Shown here one piece after another: positions 46,684 through 55,957 of a DNA stretch of 64,000 nt. A program made the position numbers and the translations under genes. Within the stretch, counting starts at the first letter, position 1. The number at the start of each line of letters is the position of its first letter. The DNA comes from Streptomyces sp. TBY4. GTDB taxonomy: Bacteria > Actinomycetota > Actinomycetes > Streptomycetales > Streptomycetaceae. The DNA lies in assembly GCF_024213195.1 (NCBI RefSeq), contig NZ_JANAVF010000016.1, forward strand, positions 62,001-126,000, written 5' to 3'. The notes under the pieces are model-generated. The model searched no databases and had not been told where the DNA came from. It saw only the letters and a list, made by a program, of their open reading frames with translations.

Positions 46684-47886
46684 CCGGATCCCACCGCGTC
46701 GTCGTCACGGGCTTCGGAGTCTTCACCGCTTTCGGCTTCGGCGAGAAGGCGCTGCTCGACGGAGCGTTCTCGGGCCGTCCGGCCTTCCGTGGGGTCGAAC
46801 GGTTCGACACCTCGGCGTTCCGGTGCTCATCGGCGGCGGTCTACAACGGCGACGGTCCGGAGATCCCCGGCGTGGGCTTCTCGGGGGACGCGCCACCGCG
46901 TCAGCATGACGTCCTGCTGGCCTGCTCGCGCGCCGCGATCGACATGGCGGGCATCGCTCCGTCGGACATCGCCGGCGCGCTCGTCGGCAGCCAAGGGGAC
47001 TACACGCCGATCACCCGCTATTGGGGCTCGGTGGCCGGCGGAGCGGACACGCCTGACACGACGTTCCTGAAGGACAGCGTGCCCGGCCAACTCGCCCACG
47101 GTCTGGGGGACGCTCTCGGGCTGGGGCCGCTGCGCCTGACCTTCCTCAACGCGTGCGTGGCCTCCGCCGACAGCATCATTCAGGCCAGTCGCCTCATCAG
47201 CCGTGGACGCGCCGACGCGCTGCTGTGTGGGGGGGGCGTACCTGGTCGAAAGAGAGCTGTTCGCCAAGTTCGACTCGGCACGCGCATTCGCCAAGGACGG
47301 CTTCGTCCGTCCGTTCTCCAAGGACCGGACCGGCCTGCTGCTCGGCGACGGAGTGGCGTGTCTGGTGCTGGAGTCCGAGGAGAGCGCAGCCGCGCGGGGC
47401 GCGAACGTGCTCGCCCGTGTCGCCGGCTGGGGCATTTCCTCCGACGCCTACCACGCCAGCCGGCCCCATCCCGAAGGCCGCGGAACCGCGCAGGCGATGG
47501 AGTCCGCTCTCCAGGTCGCGGGGCTCGGCCCGGACGCGGTGGACTACGTCAACGTCCACGGCACGGGCACCGCCTCCAACGACACCTCCGAGACCGGCGC
47601 TCTGCGTCGGGTGTTCGGGGACCGGGCCGCGCACCTTCCCGTCAGTTCGACCAAGAGCACGACGGGACACACCCTCGAAGGCGCCGGGGCCGTGGAGGCC
47701 GTGATCACTCTGCTGGCCCTCAACCATGGACTGATCCCGCCGACGGCCAACTTCACCACGCCCGATCCCGAGTGCGACCTGGACTACGTGACAGAGGGGG
47801 CCCGCCCCGCGAGCCTGCGACGTGCGATGACGACCAACTCCGCCTTCGGCGGGGTCAACACGGCGCTGCTGTTGGAGCGAGCATGA
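46680..47886 (+). CDS. Beta-ketoacyl synthase, frameshifted at an 8-G run
   Basis: About 400 residues when read through. The first frame covers HRVVVTGFGVFTAFGFGEKAL to ADALLCGGG, including the active-site Cys in LNACVASADS. At 47229-47236 a run of eight G shifts the frame; with seven G it continues AYLVERELFAKFDSARAFAKDGFVRPF and ends AFGGVNTALLLERA. The catalytic His residues lie in the second frame (NVHGTGTASND, KSTTGHTLEGAGA). All catalytic residues are therefore present, but the gene is split as given. Possible causes are sequencing error, a real mutation, or slippage. The stop overlaps the next gene (ATGA), so the pair with the KS-like protein looks like a KS/CLF unit. Confidence 0.82.
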
Positions 47887-48674
47887 CCGATACACGGAGC
47901 GAACGGCTCCTGGTCTCCGAGGCTCTCGTCGTGCCGTCCGGTGTCACGGTCGGCGCAACCACGGTCGAACCCGTCGAGGCACGCCGAGTGCCCGGCTTCG
48001 TGGAGTCGGCCTTCAGCCCTCTGGTCAAAGCCGTCATCGACCGCTGCCTGGCCGATGTCACGGGAGGCGCGGCCTTCGGCGAAGACGGCGCGCGAACGGG
48101 TCTCGTGCTGGCGACCCTCCTGGGCGACTCGGCCACCGCCGATCTCGGGAGCAGGCTGCTGGCGTCCGGGCAGGTGGCCAACCCCTTGCTGTTCTTCCAG
48201 TCGGTACCGACGACGATCCTCGGCGTGGTCGCCCGCGACTACGGCATCACCGGACCGACGACCTGCGTGGCCCTCCGTGGCGACCTGCGCGGCGAAGCCC
48301 TCGACCTCGTGGACACGATCCTTGACGACGGCATGGACCAAGTGCTGCTCGTCGGCATCGACCTGGCGGTCGACGGCAGGTCGCTCAGCGCCCACGCGCA
48401 ACTGACGGATGAGCGGCACGTCGGCGCGGCGCAGGTCGATACCGCCGTCGCGTTCCTCATACGCCGTGCCGACTCCCGGCCCCGGTCCGCGGAGGTCTCC
48501 GTGGCCCCGGTCACCGACGAGCACCTGTCGGCCTTCGGGAACCTGGCCGGTCTCGTCCAGCTCTACCTCACGGTCCGCGCGGAGCGCGAGGTGCCGGCCC
48601 CGGGCACGGTCACCGTCGACATGGGCTCCGCACTCGGCGAGCGTCGCCTGCACCTGCTTTTGGAAGTGTCCTGA
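47883..48674 (+). CDS. KS-like protein without active-site Cys (CLF-like)
   Basis: 263 residues resembling the N-terminal half of a ketosynthase (ketoacyl-synt_2 type): NPLLFFQSVPTTILGVVARDYGITGPTTCVA. At the nucleophile region it does not keep TACxT or a matching Cys, and no His pair of a full KS is present. This suggests a chain-length-factor-like or structural partner for the upstream KS, to which it is coupled by ATGA. Shorter than canonical CLFs (~400). The function as partner is inference. Confidence 0.65.
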   Translation: MTDTRSERLLVSEALVVPSGVTVGATTVEPVEARRVPGFVESAFSPLVKAVIDRCLADVTGGAAFGEDGARTGLVLATLLGDSATADLGSRLLASGQVANPLLFFQSVPTTILGVVARDYGITGPTTCVALRGDLRGEALDLVDTILDDGMDQVLLVGIDLAVDGRSLSAHAQLTDERHVGAAQVDTAVAFLIRRADSRPRSAEVSVAPVTDEHLSAFGNLAGLVQLYLTVRAEREVPAPGTVTVDMGSALGERRLHLLLEVS

Positions 48675-50248
48675 TGAACGGACCAGGTGAACCAGTGACG
48701 ATGAACGCAGAGGAGCGGCTGGACGGGCTGCTCACCCGCGCGGTCCGGACGTACCCGGACCGGCCCGCTCTCGAAGACGGCGACCGTACCTGGACGTACG
48801 CGGAACTCGACGAGGAGGTCACCCGCCTGGCCGCAAGGCTCGTCGAGCAGGGAGTGAAGCCCGGCGATCGGGTGGGGGTCTTCATCCCCAAGTCGGCCGA
48901 AGCCGTCATCGCGATCCATGCGGGGCTGCGGGCCGGCGCGGTCGTGGCGCCGCTCGACATCCGGAATCCAGCCGTCCGCACCCGGCGCATGCTGCGTCAG
49001 GGTGGCCTGACCCTGTTGCTCACCGTCGCCTCGTCCGAGCACATCGCCCGGGAGGCAGCCGAGGGCGACGAGGTTCCCGAGATCCATGCCCTCGACGGCG
49101 CCATCAGTCTCTTGCGCACGCAGGAGCGGATGTCCCCGGAGCCGCTTCCCGAGGCTGCGGGTGAAGGCGGCTACGTGCTGTTCACCTCGGGCAGCACGGG
49201 TGTGCCGAAGGGCGTGCTGCTGTCGCACTCCAACGTCGCGCACTTCGCGGTATGGGCCGCCGCGGAAACGGGACTGCGTCCTGCTGACCGCATCGGGTCG
49301 CAGGCCGCTCTGACCTTCGACCTGAGCACCTTCGACCTGTTCGCCGCCTGTGCCGGCGGCGCGTGCACGGTACTGATGCCGGAACGGCTGAAGGCGTTCC
49401 CCGCCGACCTCGTCGACTGGCTCACCACACAGAGGATCAGCGTCCTGTACGCGGTGCCGTCCCTGTACGTCAACATGATGGAGCGGGGCGGCATCGGCGA
49501 CGCGTTCCCGGCGGACTTGCGGATGCTCCTGTATGCGGGAGAACCCTTCCCGCCGCGTGCGCTGGAGACGTGTCTGCGGCTCGCCGCCGGCCGGTCGGTC
49601 TACAACTTCTACGGACCGACGGAGACGAACGTCTGTACGTTCCTGCGCCTCCCGGCAACGCCGGCGGCCGCACGGGAGCCCACGATCGGTTCGGCCGTTC
49701 CCGGCGATGTCGTGGACGTCTTCGACGAGACCGGGGAACCCACGTCCGAGAGGGGCGAGATCCACGTCGCGGGCGCGACGGTCTTCCTGGGCTACCTGGT
49801 GGACGGCACACTCCAGGATCCGACCCGGCAGGTCAGATTCCGCGACGGGACCGTCCGCCGCGCCTATCCGACCGGAGACCTCGGCAGGCGCACGAGCAGC
49901 GGCGAGATCGTGTTGTTCGGCCGGAAGGATTCCCAGATCAAGCGGCACGGCTACCGCATCGACATCGGAGAGATCGAGAGCGTGCTGCTCGACTCGCCCG
50001 GGATTCGGGCGGCCGTCGTCGTCGCCAAGACCACCGAGCACGAAGGCGAGCTCTGGGCGTACGCGCAGGGCACGGTGTCCGAGCGGGAGATCCTCGCGCT
50101 GCTGCGGACGCAGCTCCCGCTGTACATGGTCCCCGACCGGGCGGTCGTGGTCTCCGACTTCCCCCTCAACGCCCGCGGAAAGGTCGACCGCCTGACTCTC
50201 GCGGCCGAGGCGACCACCGAGTCCTCGCCGCTGAAGGAGAAGAGATGA
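48674..50248 (+). CDS. Adenylating enzyme with proline-type binding pocket
   Basis: 524-residue stand-alone A-domain enzyme: TSGSTGVPKGVLLSH, YGPTETNVC, GDLGRR, RHGYRIDIGEIE and the C-terminal catalytic Lys in NARGKVDRL. Pocket residues aligned to GrsA read D-L-F-Y-L-A-F-V-C; the proline code of RedM, PltF and CloN4 is D-L-L-Y-L-A-L-V-C, so seven of nine agree and both changes are conservative (F for L). I therefore propose L-prolyl-AMP formation and loading on one of the small carriers. ATG 48674 overlaps the previous stop by one base, and its own stop overlaps the dehydrogenase start (ATGA). Confidence 0.85.
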   Translation: MNGPGEPVTMNAEERLDGLLTRAVRTYPDRPALEDGDRTWTYAELDEEVTRLAARLVEQGVKPGDRVGVFIPKSAEAVIAIHAGLRAGAVVAPLDIRNPAVRTRRMLRQGGLTLLLTVASSEHIAREAAEGDEVPEIHALDGAISLLRTQERMSPEPLPEAAGEGGYVLFTSGSTGVPKGVLLSHSNVAHFAVWAAAETGLRPADRIGSQAALTFDLSTFDLFAACAGGACTVLMPERLKAFPADLVDWLTTQRISVLYAVPSLYVNMMERGGIGDAFPADLRMLLYAGEPFPPRALETCLRLAAGRSVYNFYGPTETNVCTFLRLPATPAAAREPTIGSAVPGDVVDVFDETGEPTSERGEIHVAGATVFLGYLVDGTLQDPTRQVRFRDGTVRRAYPTGDLGRRTSSGEIVLFGRKDSQIKRHGYRIDIGEIESVLLDSPGIRAAVVVAKTTEHEGELWAYAQGTVSEREILALLRTQLPLYMVPDRAVVVSDFPLNARGKVDRLTLAAEATTESSPLKEKR

Positions 50249-51432
50249 CGCTCCCCGACGACTTCGACAAGATCCTCGAGGCCGCTCACGAGGCCGGACA
50301 GCAACTGGCGGCGCTGGCAGCCGGCGTGGACGCCAGGACCGGCGACCTCCAGGAGCCCTACCGCATCCTCGCCGAGGCCGGCTTCCTGTCGCTGCTGGTA
50401 CCGCGCCGGGCGGGCGGCGCCGGACTCGGCTTCGCCGACTACTGGCGGGTGCTGTCCGCCGTCGGGTTCCACAACGGTGCGGCAGCACTCGGGTTGAACA
50501 TGCACAACGCCGTCATCGGACCCTTGTGCGAATCGGCGGACACGCCCTTGCCGCCGATGGCCGAGGAGTTCCGTATGTGGCTCTTCGACGAGGTCGTCAA
50601 CGGCCGCAAGATGCTGGCGTCCGCGGCGTCCGAACCCGTCGGCGGAGCGAAGCTGCGCGGACTGCGGACCCGCTACCGCAGGACCGAGGACGGCGAAGGG
50701 TTCGTGATCACCGGCGAGAAGTCGTTCGTCTCGCTGGCCGGCATCGCGGACTACTACGCCGTCCCTGCCCGGCCAGAGGACTCCGATGATCCGGGACGGA
50801 TCTCGCACTTCCTGGTGAGCAAGGACGACCCGGGGGTCACCTTCGGGGAGATCCACAATCTGACGGCGATGTACGGCACCAGCACCACCAACATGATCAT
50901 GGATTCCGTCACCGTGCCCCGGTTCCGCCTGTTCCTCGGCATCGAAGGCCTGTCACTGCCGAAGGTGATCCGCGAACCGCACTGGATGGTCGCTGGTTAC
51001 ACCGGCGCGTACCTGGGAATCGCCGAAGCCGTGCAGCAGGCCGTCGTGGACCACCTGGCGGCCGCGCCCCAGCGGGCGCAATCGCCCGTCGTCCAGCGCA
51101 ACGTCGGACTGCTCGCCGCCCGCCTGCACGCGGCCCGCGCACTGGTCGAACGCGCGGGTGAGGTCGTCGATCTCGAACGGGGCGGCGTCAGGGCCAACAC
51201 CCTGGTCCACGCCGCCAAGTACGCCGTGGGCGACCTCGGCGCGGAACTCACCCGCATCGCCCTCTCGCTGTGCGGTGCGGCGGCCGTCAGTCGCGCCAAG
51301 CCGATCGAGCGGCTGCTGCGCGAGCTCCAGTACGGGGCGGTGATGCCCGCCAAGCCGGAGGAGTGTCTGGAATACCTGGGCAAAGCCGCCCTGGGTGTTG
51401 ATCTCCTCGACGGAAAATCGTTCTCGTGGTGA
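50245..51432 (+). CDS. Acyl-CoA dehydrogenase-like flavoprotein (candidate prolyl-carrier dehydrogenase)
   Basis: 395 residues with acyl-CoA dehydrogenase layout: helical N-terminal (GFLSLLVPRRAGGAGLG), beta domain (FVITGEKSFVSLAGIADYY, MYGTSTTNMIMDSV) and helical C-terminal domain with YTGAYLGIAEAVQQAV. Coupled by ATGA to the proline-type adenylating enzyme. In prodiginine, pyoluteorin and clorobiocin pathways the same pair plus a carrier oxidises L-prolyl-S-PCP to pyrrolyl-2-carboxyl-S-PCP. That role is inferred from the pairing. I could not place the catalytic base with confidence, so an ordinary acyl-ACP dehydrogenase remains possible. Confidence 0.8.
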   Translation: MTLPDDFDKILEAAHEAGQQLAALAAGVDARTGDLQEPYRILAEAGFLSLLVPRRAGGAGLGFADYWRVLSAVGFHNGAAALGLNMHNAVIGPLCESADTPLPPMAEEFRMWLFDEVVNGRKMLASAASEPVGGAKLRGLRTRYRRTEDGEGFVITGEKSFVSLAGIADYYAVPARPEDSDDPGRISHFLVSKDDPGVTFGEIHNLTAMYGTSTTNMIMDSVTVPRFRLFLGIEGLSLPKVIREPHWMVAGYTGAYLGIAEAVQQAVVDHLAAAPQRAQSPVVQRNVGLLAARLHAARALVERAGEVVDLERGGVRANTLVHAAKYAVGDLGAELTRIALSLCGAAAVSRAKPIERLLRELQYGAVMPAKPEECLEYLGKAALGVDLLDGKSFSW

Positions 51433-51454
51433 AACCAACGAACGGAGAGACCTC

Positions 51455-51883
51455 ATGACACAAGACGACGCGGTGTTCGCGCACCCCATCGTGCCTCGCT
51501 TCTACGAGATCGACCGCCAGGGCGTCATGTTCAACATGTGGTACCTGGCGCACGTCGACGAGGCGGTGGACGGCTTCTTCCTCGCGCGTGACCTGCCGTA
51601 CGCCACCTGGTCCGAACTGGGCGTCGACGTGCACGTCGCCCACGTCGAAATCGACTGGAAGGCGGCCATCGGGCACACCGATCGACCGGAGGTGCTGGTC
51701 AGCACCGCACGGATCGGGAAGAAGAGCTTCACGCTGGACTTCGCCTTCCGCCGCGCGGACGAGACCACCGCGACCGGCTGCATCGTCTATGTCGCGGTGG
51801 CTGTCGATGGATCGGGCAGCACTCTCCTGCCACCTCGTCTGATCGAGGCCCTCGGCGAGGTCGCGCTCCTGCGGACCCCGTAG
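51455..51883 (+). CDS. 4-hydroxybenzoyl-CoA-type hot-dog thioesterase
   Basis: 142-residue single hot-dog protein. The catalytic loop YEIDRQGVMFNMWYLAHVDEA keeps the Asp of the 4HBT family (D-x-x-G-V/H pattern), followed by VHVAHVEIDWKAAIGHTD. ATG 51455 has GGAGAG upstream. It would release the finished chain or edit carriers; a dehydratase role is less likely because of the 4HBT motif. The next gene starts 84 bases later and has its own ribosome site. Confidence 0.82.
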   Translation: MTQDDAVFAHPIVPRFYEIDRQGVMFNMWYLAHVDEAVDGFFLARDLPYATWSELGVDVHVAHVEIDWKAAIGHTDRPEVLVSTARIGKKSFTLDFAFRRADETTATGCIVYVAVAVDGSGSTLLPPRLIEALGEVALLRTP

Positions 51884-51967
51884 TTAGGCCCGGTGCCGGT
51901 CCGAGGAAGCTCCGGACTTTGCGACAGCGCAGCTGTCGGAGGGAAGTAAACAGCAAATTCAGGGGGA

Positions 51968-52675
51968 ATGATGACGAGATCGGTATTGGTGACCGGGGGA
52001 AACCGGGGGATCGGCCTGGCCATCGCCCGGGAACTGGCCGCCGCCGGCGACGCCGTGGCAGTGACCTACCGGTCGGGCGAGGCACCGGACGGACTGTTCG
52101 GCGTGAAGTGCGATGTGACGCGGACCGAGGACGTGGACAACGCCTTCACCAAGGTCGAAGCCGAGCAGGGACCCGTCGAAGTACTGGTTTCCAACGCCGG
52201 GATCACACGGGACAAGCTCTTTGCGATGATGCGTGAAGAGGACTTCGACGCGGTCCTCGACACCAATCTGACGGGCGCGTACCGCGTCGCGAAGCGCGCG
52301 ACGAGGAACATGATCCGCGCACGCGCCGGGAGGCTCATCTTCGTCTCCTCGGTCGTCGCGTTCTCCGGGCAGACCGGTCAGGCGAATTACGCCGCGTCGA
52401 AGTCGGGACTGGTCGGACTGGCCCGATCGCTCGCCCGTGAACTCGGCCCGCGGAACATCACCGCCAACGTGGTCGCGCCCGGGTTCGTCGACACGGACAT
52501 GACCGCGGGACTCAGTGATCAGATCAAGGCGGCCGCAAGGGAGCGCATACCGCTCGGCCGCACCGCCTCCCCCGAGGAAGTCGCCAAGGTCGTGCGCTTC
52601 CTGGCCGGCGCGGACTCCGGTTACGTCACCGGAGCCATCATCCCGGTCGACGGCGGTCTGGCCATGGGACTCTGA
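51968..52675 (+). CDS. fabG: 3-oxoacyl-ACP reductase
   Basis: 235-residue short-chain dehydrogenase. VTGGNRGIGLAIAREL binds NADPH, NAG appears as VSNAGITRD, and the catalytic Ser (FVSSVVAFSG) and YAASK are all present. The C-terminal NVVAPGFVDTDM is typical of actinobacterial FabG/MabA. AGGGGG precedes the double ATG at 51968/51971. It supplies beta-keto reduction for the type II system. The product of the locus is therefore reduced, unlike classic aromatic type II polyketides. Confidence 0.92.
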   Translation: MMTRSVLVTGGNRGIGLAIARELAAAGDAVAVTYRSGEAPDGLFGVKCDVTRTEDVDNAFTKVEAEQGPVEVLVSNAGITRDKLFAMMREEDFDAVLDTNLTGAYRVAKRATRNMIRARAGRLIFVSSVVAFSGQTGQANYAASKSGLVGLARSLARELGPRNITANVVAPGFVDTDMTAGLSDQIKAAARERIPLGRTASPEEVAKVVRFLAGADSGYVTGAIIPVDGGLAMGL

Positions 52676-52690
52676 GAGAGGAAACCGTTC

Positions 52691-53467
52691 ATGGGAATCC
52701 TTGAGGGGAAGCGCATTCTGGTCACCGGAGTGCTCACCCAGGATTCAATCGCGTTCCACGTCGCGAAAATCGCGCAGGAGGAGGGGGCACAGGTCCTCCT
52801 CACCGCCTATCCCCGCCGCTCGCTGACCGAGCGCATCGCCAAGCGTCTTCCCTCCGGCCCGGACGCCAAGTTGCCCGTCATCGAACTGGACGTGACGAAC
52901 GCGGCGCAGCTGGAGGAGCTGCCGGACCGGATACGTGAGCACGTGACCGGACTGGACGGAGTCGTGCACGCGATCGGAGCCGCTCCGCAGACGGCACTCG
53001 GCGGCAATTTCCTCAACACCCCCTGGGAGGACGTGGGAGCGGCGATACACGCCTCGACGTACTCCCTGAAATCCCTGGCCGTGGCCTGCCTCCCCCTGAT
53101 GGAGGAGGGCGGCTCGATCGTGGGCCTGGATTTCGACGCGTCCCAGGCATGGCCGCTCTACGACTGGATGGGCGTCGCCAAGGCGGGACTCGAGTCGTGC
53201 GCGCGCTACCTGGCGAGGTACGTCGGACCTCAGGGTGTTCGCGTCAACCTGGTGGCGACAGGGCCACTGGACACTCCGGCTGCCCAGGGAATCCCCGGGT
53301 TCAACGACATGGCCGGCGTCTGGGCCGCACGCGCCCCGCTGGGCTGGAACACCTCCAACCACGTCCCGGCGGCCAAGGCATGTGTGGCGCTCCTGTCGGA
53401 CTGGTTCCCCGCGACCACCGGGGAGATCGTTCACGTCGACGGCGGGGTCAACATCATCGGTGCCTGA
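52691..53467 (+). CDS. fabI: Enoyl-ACP reductase, InhA/FabI type
   Basis: 258-residue SDR of the InhA group: N-terminal GKRILVTGVLTQDSIAFHVAKIA with the FabI-type variant glycine loop, HAIGAAP, and the catalytic YDWMGVAKAGLES (Tyr-x6-Lys). It ends GEIVHVDGGVNIIGA. It lies 15 bases after fabG and is probably co-translated. Its presence means some or all double bonds are saturated, which separates this locus from polyene-making reducing type II clusters. A substitution giving self-resistance to an InhA inhibitor cannot be ruled out. Confidence 0.92.
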   Translation: MGILEGKRILVTGVLTQDSIAFHVAKIAQEEGAQVLLTAYPRRSLTERIAKRLPSGPDAKLPVIELDVTNAAQLEELPDRIREHVTGLDGVVHAIGAAPQTALGGNFLNTPWEDVGAAIHASTYSLKSLAVACLPLMEEGGSIVGLDFDASQAWPLYDWMGVAKAGLESCARYLARYVGPQGVRVNLVATGPLDTPAAQGIPGFNDMAGVWAARAPLGWNTSNHVPAAKACVALLSDWFPATTGEIVHVDGGVNIIGA

Positions 53468-53514
53468 TCGCTCGTCACACAATGTCGTCACGCTGTACGG
53501 ACAAGGAGATCGAC

Positions 53515-53757
53515 ATGGCAGAGATAACCGGCGACGTCCGGGAAATCGTGAAGAAGATCGTCTGTGACATTCTGGAGGTCGAGGACGGAGAGCTGACGGA
53601 AACGACCGTCTTCTCCGAGGACTTCGGCGTCGACTCGCTGGCGATCATCGAGATCATGACGGCCATCGAGGATAGTCTCGACATCACCGTCGACCAGGGC
53701 GAGGCCAAGCGGATGGTGAGCCTGGCGGCCATCTACGAAGTCCTGGCCGAGGCATGA
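53515..53757 (+). CDS. Acyl carrier protein
   Basis: 80-residue typical ACP with pantetheine site FGVDSLAIIEIMTAIED and acidic helix II. ATG 53515 has AAGGAG upstream; its stop overlaps the KS start (ATGA). It is the most canonical of the three carriers and the likely chain-extension ACP for the following KS/CLF pair. Confidence 0.92.
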   Translation: MAEITGDVREIVKKIVCDILEVEDGELTETTVFSEDFGVDSLAIIEIMTAIEDSLDITVDQGEAKRMVSLAAIYEVLAEA

Positions 53758-54980
53758 CCGGTAGGTCGGAGCGGGTCGTCGTCACGGGCCGCGGCCTGGT
53801 GTCGAGCATCGGCATCGGCGTGGCAGAGTTCACCGCGGGGCTGCGGGCCGGTCGCAACGAGGTCGCGCCCCTCACCGCGTTCGACACCACCGGTTTCGCC
53901 TACGCGAACGGATCCGAAGTCATGGGGTTCGATCCCGCCGACTGGATCACCAGGACCCCGGTGGAGACGCTCGGCCGGGCGAGTGCCTTCGCCGTGGCCG
54001 CCGCCGGCATGGCCCTGGCCGAAGCCGGACTGGCCGGCGAGGACCTGCGGGACCGTCCGGGCTACATCGCCGTCGGTACCGCCGACGGCGAATCGCGGGA
54101 CATCGACGCGCTGGCCGCCGAGACGGTGGCGCACGGAGTGGACGCGGTGGACCCGGAGCTCGTCGAGCGCGCAGGCACCCATCGGCTATCCGCCTCCATC
54201 GCATGGGAGTTCGAACTCGAGGACGCGGCCCCGATGACGTTCGCCACCGCCTGCTCGGCGGGCAACTACGCGATCGGGGACGGGTTCGACGCCATCCGGC
54301 TCGGTGACGCCGACTACGCCCTGGTCGGCGGCGCCGACGCCATCTGCCGCCGGTCGTTCGCCTCGTTCTACCGGCTGGGCATCATGTCCCCCGACCGGTG
54401 CCGCCCGTTCGACGCCGACCGCCGGGGCATCCTCAGCGGCGAAGGAGCGGGAATCCTGCTCCTGGAGAGCCTGAGCGCGGCACGGGCGCGGGGAGCGCAC
54501 ATCTACGCGGAGGTGCTCGGCTACGGGTTGAACTGCGACGCCCACCACGCGTTCGCACCCGAGGAGAAGAGCATCCAGGCGTGCATGGAGATGGCACTGC
54601 GCGACGCCGGTGTGCGGCCCGGCGATGTGGACCTGATCTCGGCGCACGGGACCGGCACCAAATCCAACGACGTGACGGAAGTGCGCGCGATCAAGTCCGT
54701 CTACGGTGACCGGCCACCGCCTGTCGTCTCCCTGAAGTCGATGCTCGGACACACCATGGGCGCGTCCAGCGCGCTCGGCGCGATCGCCTCGTCGATCGCG
54801 ATCACCGAGGGCTTCGTGCCACCTACGGTCAACCACAGGACGCCGGACCCGGAATGCGACATCGACTGCGTTCCGAACCGGTCGGTTCCCGCTGACCTGA
54901 GCATCGTGCAGAACAACGGCTTCGCCTTCGGCGGCAACAACGCCATCGTCCTGCTGGGCCGCTACGAGGAACCTCGATGA
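53754..54980 (+). CDS. Beta-ketoacyl-ACP synthase (KAS II type)
   Basis: 408-residue intact KS. The nucleophile Cys lies in FATACSAGNYAIG, the His residues in SAHGTGTKSND and KSMLGHTMGASSALG, and the C-terminal NNGFAFGGNNAIVLLGR is complete. It is coupled to the ACP upstream and, by ATGA, to the CLF-like gene downstream, so it should form the KS-alpha/beta pair that extends the chain. It is a homologue of the frameshifted KS at 46680; with that copy broken, this one is probably the working synthase. Confidence 0.92.
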   Translation: MTGRSERVVVTGRGLVSSIGIGVAEFTAGLRAGRNEVAPLTAFDTTGFAYANGSEVMGFDPADWITRTPVETLGRASAFAVAAAGMALAEAGLAGEDLRDRPGYIAVGTADGESRDIDALAAETVAHGVDAVDPELVERAGTHRLSASIAWEFELEDAAPMTFATACSAGNYAIGDGFDAIRLGDADYALVGGADAICRRSFASFYRLGIMSPDRCRPFDADRRGILSGEGAGILLLESLSAARARGAHIYAEVLGYGLNCDAHHAFAPEEKSIQACMEMALRDAGVRPGDVDLISAHGTGTKSNDVTEVRAIKSVYGDRPPPVVSLKSMLGHTMGASSALGAIASSIAITEGFVPPTVNHRTPDPECDIDCVPNRSVPADLSIVQNNGFAFGGNNAIVLLGRYEEPR

Positions 54981-55957
54981 TCATTACTGCTTGGTCCGCC
55001 ATGTCTCCGTACGGAACGAACGACCGCGACTTCGCGCAGAACATCGTGTCGGGCCCTCCGCTTCCCGACGGCCCCCGGCCGGTGCCGGACTTCGAACCGC
55101 GGGAGTTCCTCGGGCGTGAGGGCACCCGGACCATGAGCCGCGCCACGGCGCTCGCCGTGGCGACCGCCGCCCGTCTGCTCGCCGAGGACGACGATCGCGC
55201 GCGGACGGGGATGGTGCTGGGCACGACGAACGGCAGCGCGCAGAGCATCCTGGAGGTCAACCGGGCCTCGCTGCTCCGAGGGAAGCCGTACCACATCCAG
55301 CCGTCGGCCATCCAGAACGCGGCCATGAACAGCGTAGCCGGGCAAATCGCCATCCGGCACGGTCTCAAGGGACCGAACGCCACACTCGCCGGCGGCAGGA
55401 CAACCGGGTTGCTGGCCCTCGGGTACTGCAGACGGCTGCTGCTGACGGGCCGTGCGGACACCATTCTCACCGGCGCCGTCGAGGAGCTCACCGAAGCGCG
55501 TTCCTGGGTTCGTGACGACACGGCCCCGCTGGCGGAAGGCTGCGCCATGCTCCGCTTGGAGCCGAGTGCGCCCCACGGCTTGGCCGAAGTGCTTGCCGTC
55601 ACGTCAGTGGTGGCAACGGACGGCGACATCGGTTCCGCGGTGGTCAAAGCGGCGAACAGGGTTCTGACCCGCACGTCACCCGACCGCGTCTGGGCCGCTG
55701 TCGGCTCGGGAACGACGGATGACGCGGAGTCCAAGGCCCTGGTCACGGTGTGTCCGGAGGCGACGTTGCTTCCGCCACTGACGGAGACTCTGGGGCAGGT
55801 CCATTCCGCATCGGGTGCCTTCCAGTTGGCGGCCGTCCTGAGCCACGCCGCCGCCGCGGGTGCCGCTGAACGATTCGCCTTGCTCACCTCGGCCGAACCC
55901 CAGGGCATCGCGGTCGCCGCTGTCCTGCGGATCAAGGGAGATCCCATTGTCATTTGA
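54977..55957 (+). CDS. Chain-length-factor-like KS without catalytic Cys
   Basis: 326 residues, ketosynthase fold with GPNATLAGGRTTGLLAL where the Cys of TACS is replaced by Gly (AGG). This is the hallmark of a CLF/KS-beta partner, though many CLFs have Gln there. A C-terminal GQVHSASGAFQLAAVL recalls the GHxxGA motif with the first His altered. Shorter than a full CLF (~400) in the linker region. Coupled by ATGA to the intact KS. The last codons overlap the next gene's TTG start. Confidence 0.8.
   Translation: MIITAWSAMSPYGTNDRDFAQNIVSGPPLPDGPRPVPDFEPREFLGREGTRTMSRATALAVATAARLLAEDDDRARTGMVLGTTNGSAQSILEVNRASLLRGKPYHIQPSAIQNAAMNSVAGQIAIRHGLKGPNATLAGGRTTGLLALGYCRRLLLTGRADTILTGAVEELTEARSWVRDDTAPLAEGCAMLRLEPSAPHGLAEVLAVTSVVATDGDIGSAVVKAANRVLTRTSPDRVWAAVGSGTTDDAESKALVTVCPEATLLPPLTETLGQVHSASGAFQLAAVLSHAAAAGAAERFALLTSAEPQGIAVAAVLRIKGDPIVI

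Noticed and set aside
46395..48674. 759-codon ORF spanning the KS region
   Set aside because: Only its first part and last part are real and belong to two genes; the middle is the wrong frame beyond the 8-G run.
48563..50488. 641-codon leftward ORF opposite the adenylating enzyme
   Set aside because: Antisense shadow; the forward frame has all A-domain motifs.
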